A model generated the notes under the pieces. It had not been told where the DNA came from, did no database searches, and worked only from the letters and a program-made list of their open reading frames with translations. A program made the position numbers and the translations under genes. From Streptomyces lomondensis (GTDB taxonomy: Bacteria; Actinomycetota; Actinomycetes; Streptomycetales; Streptomycetaceae): a DNA stretch of 64,000 bases. Location of the stretch: the NCBI RefSeq assembly GCF_014651035.1, contig NZ_BMWC01000009.1, positions 186,001-250,000 of the forward strand, in the 5' to 3' direction. Position 1 is the first letter of the stretch, and each line of letters opens with the position of its first letter. Shown here in pieces: positions 60,292 through 64,000 of the stretch.

Positions 60292-61409
60292 TGCTTCGCC
60301 CGCACAGCTCCGGTCACGGTTTGAATTCCATGGGCCACGGCCAGCCTGCTGGCGCCCGCCACCGTGCCGGTGTCCCCCACGACGCTGCTGACCACCTCGG
60401 TGGGCCAGCTCAGCCGGGCCAGCTCGGCCCGCACACCGGGCAGGAGCTGCGGATCCGCGCCGGTACCGCCGCCCAGCACGATCAGCCCGGGGTCGAGTAC
60501 GGCGGCGACGGCGGCGGCGAGCCGGCCCACGTCGGCGGCGTGCGCGTCCACCACGGCACGGGCTGTGGCATGTCCCTGCCCGGCGAGGGCGAGGAGCCGG
60601 TCCGCGGTGCGCGGGCGGGGGCCGTCGGCGTCCCGCCAGGCCTCCGCGGCCCGGCGGAGCAGGGTGCGCGAGCCCATGCGCTGCTCCAGGCCCTCGTGGC
60701 GCGGGGCGCGGTCGTCGTCCCAGGGGTAGGGCAGCCGGGCCACCTCTCCGGCGGCGCCGTTCGCACCGCGCAGCACCCGGCCGCCGATGACGACGGCGAG
60801 ACCGATGCCGACGCCGATGCGCAGGTAGCCGAAGGTGTCGCGGCCGACGGCGGCGCCCTCGTGCAGTTCGGCGAGGGCGGCGCAGTTGACGTTGTTCTCC
60901 AGGTGGACGGGGACGCCCTCCGGGAGGGCGACGGCCATGGCGTCGAAGACGGGGCCGGCCTTGGCGGTCGCGGGGCGTTCCCCGGCGCCCTCCCGGTCGC
61001 GGGTGGTGACGTCGCCGACGGCGACGACGACGGCTCGCAGCGGGGCGCCGGCGGGCAGCGCGTCGAGGACCTTGCGGACGGTGTCGGCCGCCTCCGGCCG
61101 GGAGCCGGTGCCCTCGGCGAGCAGGGTGCCGTCCAGGGCGCAGGCGCGCACCCGTGTCCTGGCGGGCCCCAGGTCGACCGCGAGCACGGCACCGGCGGCC
61201 GGGCCGAGCCGGTAGACCGCGGCGCTGCGGCCCGTGGAGCCGGAGGCGCGCCCGGAGTGGGCGGCGAGCTCGACGGCCTCCAGTTCGGCCACGGCGGTGG
61301 AGACGGTCGGCTTGGAAAGGCCCGCACCGGCCGCCAGCTGGGGCCGGGTGGCCGTGCCCGCCCCGGCCAGGACATCGAACACCACACGGGCACTCTCACT
61401 CAGGTGCAT
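60288..61409 (-). CDS. ROK-family transcriptional regulator without the zinc motif
   Basis: A 373-aa ROK repressor: N-terminal winged HTH (LAGAGTATRPQLAAGAGLSKPTVSTAVAELEA) and a sugar-kinase-like fold (VLAVDLGPARTRVRACALDG, VPVHLENNVNCAALAELHEG). The usual ROK signature with three Cys is replaced by GEVARLPYPWDDDRAPRHEG, without cysteines, so structural zinc is absent. The ATG at 61409 is preceded by GGGGAG; an upstream in-frame start at 61526 would run through the operator. It is divergent from the sugar kinase gene and upstream of the importer on its own strand, so it probably controls both. Confidence 0.9.
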   Translation of the reverse strand: MHLSESARVVFDVLAGAGTATRPQLAAGAGLSKPTVSTAVAELEAVELAAHSGRASGSTGRSAAVYRLGPAAGAVLAVDLGPARTRVRACALDGTLLAEGTGSRPEAADTVRKVLDALPAGAPLRAVVVAVGDVTTRDREGAGERPATAKAGPVFDAMAVALPEGVPVHLENNVNCAALAELHEGAAVGRDTFGYLRIGVGIGLAVVIGGRVLRGANGAAGEVARLPYPWDDDRAPRHEGLEQRMGSRTLLRRAAEAWRDADGPRPRTADRLLALAGQGHATARAVVDAHAADVGRLAAAVAAVLDPGLIVLGGGTGADPQLLPGVRAELARLSWPTEVVSSVVGDTGTVAGASRLAVAHGIQTVTGAVRAKH

Positions 61410-61482
61410 GGTCTCCCCAGGTCGTGCTGCGGCCGTGGAGGGTGGCCGCGAGGGTCGCGTGGCACCGGGAATTCCGTGCCTC

Positions 61483-61520
61483 TTGACGCACCCTACTTCG
61501 TTAGTTAACTTCCTAACGAA
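61483..61520. promoter_or_regulatory. ROK operator overlapping the sugar-kinase promoter
   Basis: The perfect inverted repeat TTCGTTAG (61497-61504), 8-bp centre TTAACTTC, CTAACGAA (61513-61520), extended to 9 of 10 in the flanks, lies between divergent ROK regulator and kinase genes. On the plus strand TTGACG (61483-61488) with TAACTT (61506-61511), 17 bp apart, forms a promoter whose -10 box sits in the palindrome. The AT-rich half-sites stand out from the 73% GC surroundings. Confidence 0.75.
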
Positions 61521-61649
61521 CTTCACGGTACTCGCCTGCCGTGGCCCGCAGAAGCCCGTCCCGGGGCTTCCCTACCTCTTCAACCGCCGTGGTCCGACGT
61601 ACGGTTCGCCTGCCGTCCGACGGGACCGCGCAACGACGAAAGAGGACCC

Positions 61650-62549
61650 GTGCAGGACTCCACGCCCTCCGTGGTCGGCATCGACGTGGGCGGCACCAAG
61701 ACGCAGCTGCGCGCCCTCGCGGACGGCGGGACCGTCACCGACCGCGTCCGCGGCAGTACGGGCTGGCGGCCGCACGACCCCGGGGCCGCCGCCGACTGGC
61801 TGGCCGCGCTGGTCCACGACGCCCTGCCGGCGGGCGCACGCCCGTCCGCCGTCGCCGTGGGCGGTCACGCCTGTGAGACGCCGCGCCAGTGCGCGGGGAT
61901 CCGGGCCGCGCTTCAGGAGCGGCTGCGGGTGCCCGCGCTGGTCGTGGGCGACGCCGAGCTGCTCGTGCCCGCCGCGGGGCTGGAGAAGGGCGTCGGCCTG
62001 GTGGCCGGCACCGGTTCGGTCGCGGTGGGTCGGCTGCCCGACGGCGGCCCGGTCCAGGTCGGCGGCTGGGGCGCCGTACTCGGTGACGAGGGCGGCGCGG
62101 CGGGACTCGTCCGCGAGGCCGCGCGGGCCGTCTGGGCGGCACACGACCGCGGCGAGGAACCCGACGCGCTGGCGACCGGACTGGTCGAGGCCTTCGGTGT
62201 GGCCGAGGTGCCCGCGCTCGGCGCGGCGCTGGAGGCCGCCACGGACGTCTCCGCCGAGTGGGGCCGGCACTCACCGGTCGTGTTCACGGCCGCCGCGGCG
62301 GGCTCGCCGCTCGCCCGCGCGGTGATCGCCGACGGCGGCCGGGCGCTCGCCGCGCTCGTCGTACGGCTCGCGGCGCGCGGGGTCGCGGTGGACGACGTGG
62401 TCGTGGCGGGCGGCACGGTACTCGCCCAGCCCGCGCTGTACGAGGCGTTCACCGCCGCGCTCGCCGAAGCCCTGCCCGGAGCCCGCCCGCAGCCCCTGCG
62501 CGTGCCGCCGGTCGAGGGCGCGGTGGCGCTGGCCCGTTCTCTTCTGTGA
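61650..62549 (+). CDS. BadF/BadG-type sugar kinase (N-acetylglucosamine/glucosamine kinase-like)
   Basis: A 299-aa ASKHA-fold kinase: phosphate-1 motif VVGIDVGGTKTQLRALADGG, catalytic-region VVGDAELLVPAAGLEKGVGLVAGTGSVAVG, GWGAVLGDEGGAAGLVREA and adenosine-motif VVVAGGTVLAQPALY. The family phosphorylates GlcNAc, glucosamine or glucose. GTG at 61650 is preceded by GAAAGAGGA. It is divergent from the ROK regulator and shares its operator, so it is probably part of the same regulon, phosphorylating a sugar released from the imported glycan. The sugar is uncertain. Confidence 0.85.
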   Translation: MQDSTPSVVGIDVGGTKTQLRALADGGTVTDRVRGSTGWRPHDPGAAADWLAALVHDALPAGARPSAVAVGGHACETPRQCAGIRAALQERLRVPALVVGDAELLVPAAGLEKGVGLVAGTGSVAVGRLPDGGPVQVGGWGAVLGDEGGAAGLVREAARAVWAAHDRGEEPDALATGLVEAFGVAEVPALGAALEAATDVSAEWGRHSPVVFTAAAAGSPLARAVIADGGRALAALVVRLAARGVAVDDVVVAGGTVLAQPALYEAFTAALAEALPGARPQPLRVPPVEGAVALARSLL

Positions 62550-62704
62550 CCCGGGCGGTCGCCGTTCACGTTCCGGACACCGCTCCGTGGCCGGACCCTC
62601 TCCGAAGGGTCACGACACGGCCGTAGATCTTCGCTCGTCACCCCGGCCGCACGGCCGAAGTCGCGCAGCAGAACCCCTTGGCAGAACTCAAGAGAGGCAC
62701 CCCC

Positions 62705-64000
62705 ATGCCGTCATCAGCCGGGCACCGCACCGCCGCCGTCAACAGGCGGGGTTTCCTCAAGACCTCCCTCGGGGCCTCGGCGGGCGTGCTCGCCGCTCCG
62801 GCCTTCGTCACCTGGCTGGGCGCCGCGGACGCGAAGGCTGCCACGGGCTTCGCCGCGTTCGTCGACGACTACAAGTCGAACGTCGTGGCGAACCAGACCC
62901 CCGAGACCAACGCGGTCGTCCGGATCCTGGGCGGCATGGCGAAGGTGTGGAAGACCGGCGACGCCTGGGACACCGGCCTGGTCCTGGACCGCGAGGTGCT
63001 GCGCGCCAACATGCGCTACTGCGCCCGCGTCACGCAGGCCCGCACCGAGGCGCAGGCGAAGGAGGCCTTCCTCTACGACCGCCAGCACCAGAGCTACGCC
63101 ATGATCGCCGGCCTCGGCCCGCTCGCCGACCTGTACAAGGCGGGCGCCAAGGCGGTCACGTCGATCACCGGCGCCCCGGACGGCACGCCGCCCGGGAAGA
63201 TCAGCGACACCCTGCCCGCCGACGCCCCGGCCGGGTCCGCGCTCGGGGCGGGCTCGTACGACTCGGAGCTGGGCCGGGTCGCGAAGCTGGTCGACACCGT
63301 GCGCGGCCCGTTCGCCTCGGGCAACCCGGCCAAGTTCGCCTTCCAGTACCCGCGTCCGTGGCGCATGAACGAGGACAGCGAGGTCGTCGACACCGGGAAG
63401 AAGGACGCCTTCGGCTACCCGGTGTACGACTCGGACGTCGTCGTCGCCCCGCAACTGCTGCGCCAGCGCTCCGAGAACGCGGAGGAGGACGGCGGCTTCC
63501 CCAGCGGCCACACCAACGCCTTCCACCTGGCCGCGCTGGCCTTCGCGTACGCGGTGCCCGAGCGCTTCCAGGAGCTGGTGACGCGTGCGTTCGAGCTCAG
63601 CCACACCCGGATCATGGCGGGCATGCACTCCACCGTCGACGTCGTCGGCGGCCGGATCATGGCCACCGCGCTGACCGCAGCGGCGCTGGCCGACCCGGCG
63701 AACGCGGAGCTGAAGGCGGCGGCACGCACCCAGGCCCTCGCCTACTTCACGCGGCGGACCGGCACGACGGCGGACACGCTGTACGCCTACGCCCACCCGG
63801 GCGCCGGGGACGCGTACGCCGACCGCGAGGCCAACGCCCGTGCGGTCGGGCCCAAGTTGACGTACGTCCTGCCGCGCCGCGGCCGCAAGGACCCGCTCAC
63901 CGTGCCGAAGGGCGCGGAGGTGCTGCTGGAGACGCGGCTGCCGTATCTGACCGCGGCGCAGCGGCGCGAGGTGCTGCGCACGACCGGGCTGCCCTCCGGG
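62705..64000 (+). CDS. Tat-exported PAP2-family acid phosphatase, truncated by the window edge
   Basis: The first 432 codons of a secreted phosphatase; the reading frame is open at 64000. The N terminus has a clear twin-arginine signal (VNRRGFLKTSLGASAGVLAAP). The three class A acid phosphatase/PAP2 motifs are present: KFAFQYPRP (K-x6-RP), GGFPSGHTNA (PSGH) and RIMAGMHSTVD (R-x5-H-x3-D). It should hydrolyse phosphomonoesters outside the cell by a phosphohistidine mechanism. GAGAGG lies upstream of the ATG at 62705. The part after about residue 345 (YVLPRRGRKDPLTVPKGAEVLL) is an extra C-terminal region. Confidence 0.9.
   Translation, partial: MPSSAGHRTAAVNRRGFLKTSLGASAGVLAAPAFVTWLGAADAKAATGFAAFVDDYKSNVVANQTPETNAVVRILGGMAKVWKTGDAWDTGLVLDREVLRANMRYCARVTQARTEAQAKEAFLYDRQHQSYAMIAGLGPLADLYKAGAKAVTSITGAPDGTPPGKISDTLPADAPAGSALGAGSYDSELGRVAKLVDTVRGPFASGNPAKFAFQYPRPWRMNEDSEVVDTGKKDAFGYPVYDSDVVVAPQLLRQRSENAEEDGGFPSGHTNAFHLAALAFAYAVPERFQELVTRAFELSHTRIMAGMHSTVDVVGGRIMATALTAAALADPANAELKAAARTQALAYFTRRTGTTADTLYAYAHPGAGDAYADREANARAVGPKLTYVLPRRGRKDPLTVPKGAEVLLETRLPYLTAAQRREVLRTTGLPSG

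Noticed and set aside
62563..62584. GTTCACGTTCC followed by GGACACCGCTC as a PHO box before the PAP2 phosphatase
   Set aside because: The first 11-nt unit resembles the PhoP repeat but the second matches poorly, and it is 120 bp from the start codon; not strong enough to call.

Overview
The window is high-GC actinomycete DNA with strong third-position G/C bias, GTG starts, ATGA/GTGA operon overlaps, a chaplin, DUF5133 and DUF5709 proteins, an SpoIIE-type phosphatase with a TTA codon and several lipoprotein sugar-binding proteins that lack a dedicated ATPase. Together these point to Streptomyces. No rRNA, tRNA, CRISPR array, insertion sequence or integrase was recognised. The gene content is catabolic and accessory rather than core housekeeping.

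Layout. (1) 0.1-4.2 kb: GlxA-type regulator, DUF5133 protein, ABC exporter, and an aldo/keto reductase broken by a 4-bp GATC duplication. (2) 4.5-16.8 kb: an acyl-CoA carboxylase beta subunit, a FadD32-like fatty acyl-AMP ligase and a one-module PKS with the Pks13 domain order ACP-KS-AT-ACP-TE. These are followed by a secreted antigen-85-like esterase, a PucR regulator, a secreted cutinase and, convergently, another secreted serine hydrolase. This is the gene set mycobacteria use for the mycolic-acid condensation and its transfer (accD4-pks13-fadD32-Rv3802c-fbp), here in a genome that looks like Streptomyces. It is the best candidate for an undescribed system. (3) 17-18.9 kb: small proteins, an aldo/keto reductase with a minisatellite at its 3' end, and a VOC protein.

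(4) 18.9-31.5 kb: a myo-inositol catabolic regulon (orphan sugar-binding lipoprotein, LacI regulator, iolC, aldolase, iolB, iolD, iolA/mmsA, iolE-like, iolT-like, iolG, iolH-like). Two promoters share the same 16-bp operator at the same distance from the -35 box. iolB is visibly decayed by two in-frame deletions and a 70-bp tandem duplication. (5) 31.5-33.7 kb: a HelR/HelD-type RNA-polymerase motor gene preceded by a 29-bp near-continuous palindrome matching the rifamycin-associated element. (6) 33.8-43.8 kb: a fructan/sucrose locus with a secreted LamG-GH32 protein, LacI regulator, ABC importer, cytoplasmic GH32 and MocA-type oxidoreductase.

(7) 43.8-50.8 kb: acetyltransferase, remnant of a GH64 beta-1,3-glucanase, PP2C phosphatase, short chaplin, two small proteins, a NiCoT nickel/cobalt permease with a Nur-like box and a polytopic glycosyltransferase. 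(8) 50.9-62.5 kb: a disaccharide-phosphorolysis locus (GH65, beta-phosphoglucomutase-type HAD, P-loop kinase, an unrecognised 610-residue protein, ABC importer, ROK regulator, BadF-type sugar kinase) with operator-like palindromes. (9) 62.7 kb to the edge: a Tat-exported PAP2 phosphatase cut by the window end. A repeated theme is small structural lesions (duplications and deletions) in accessory genes.
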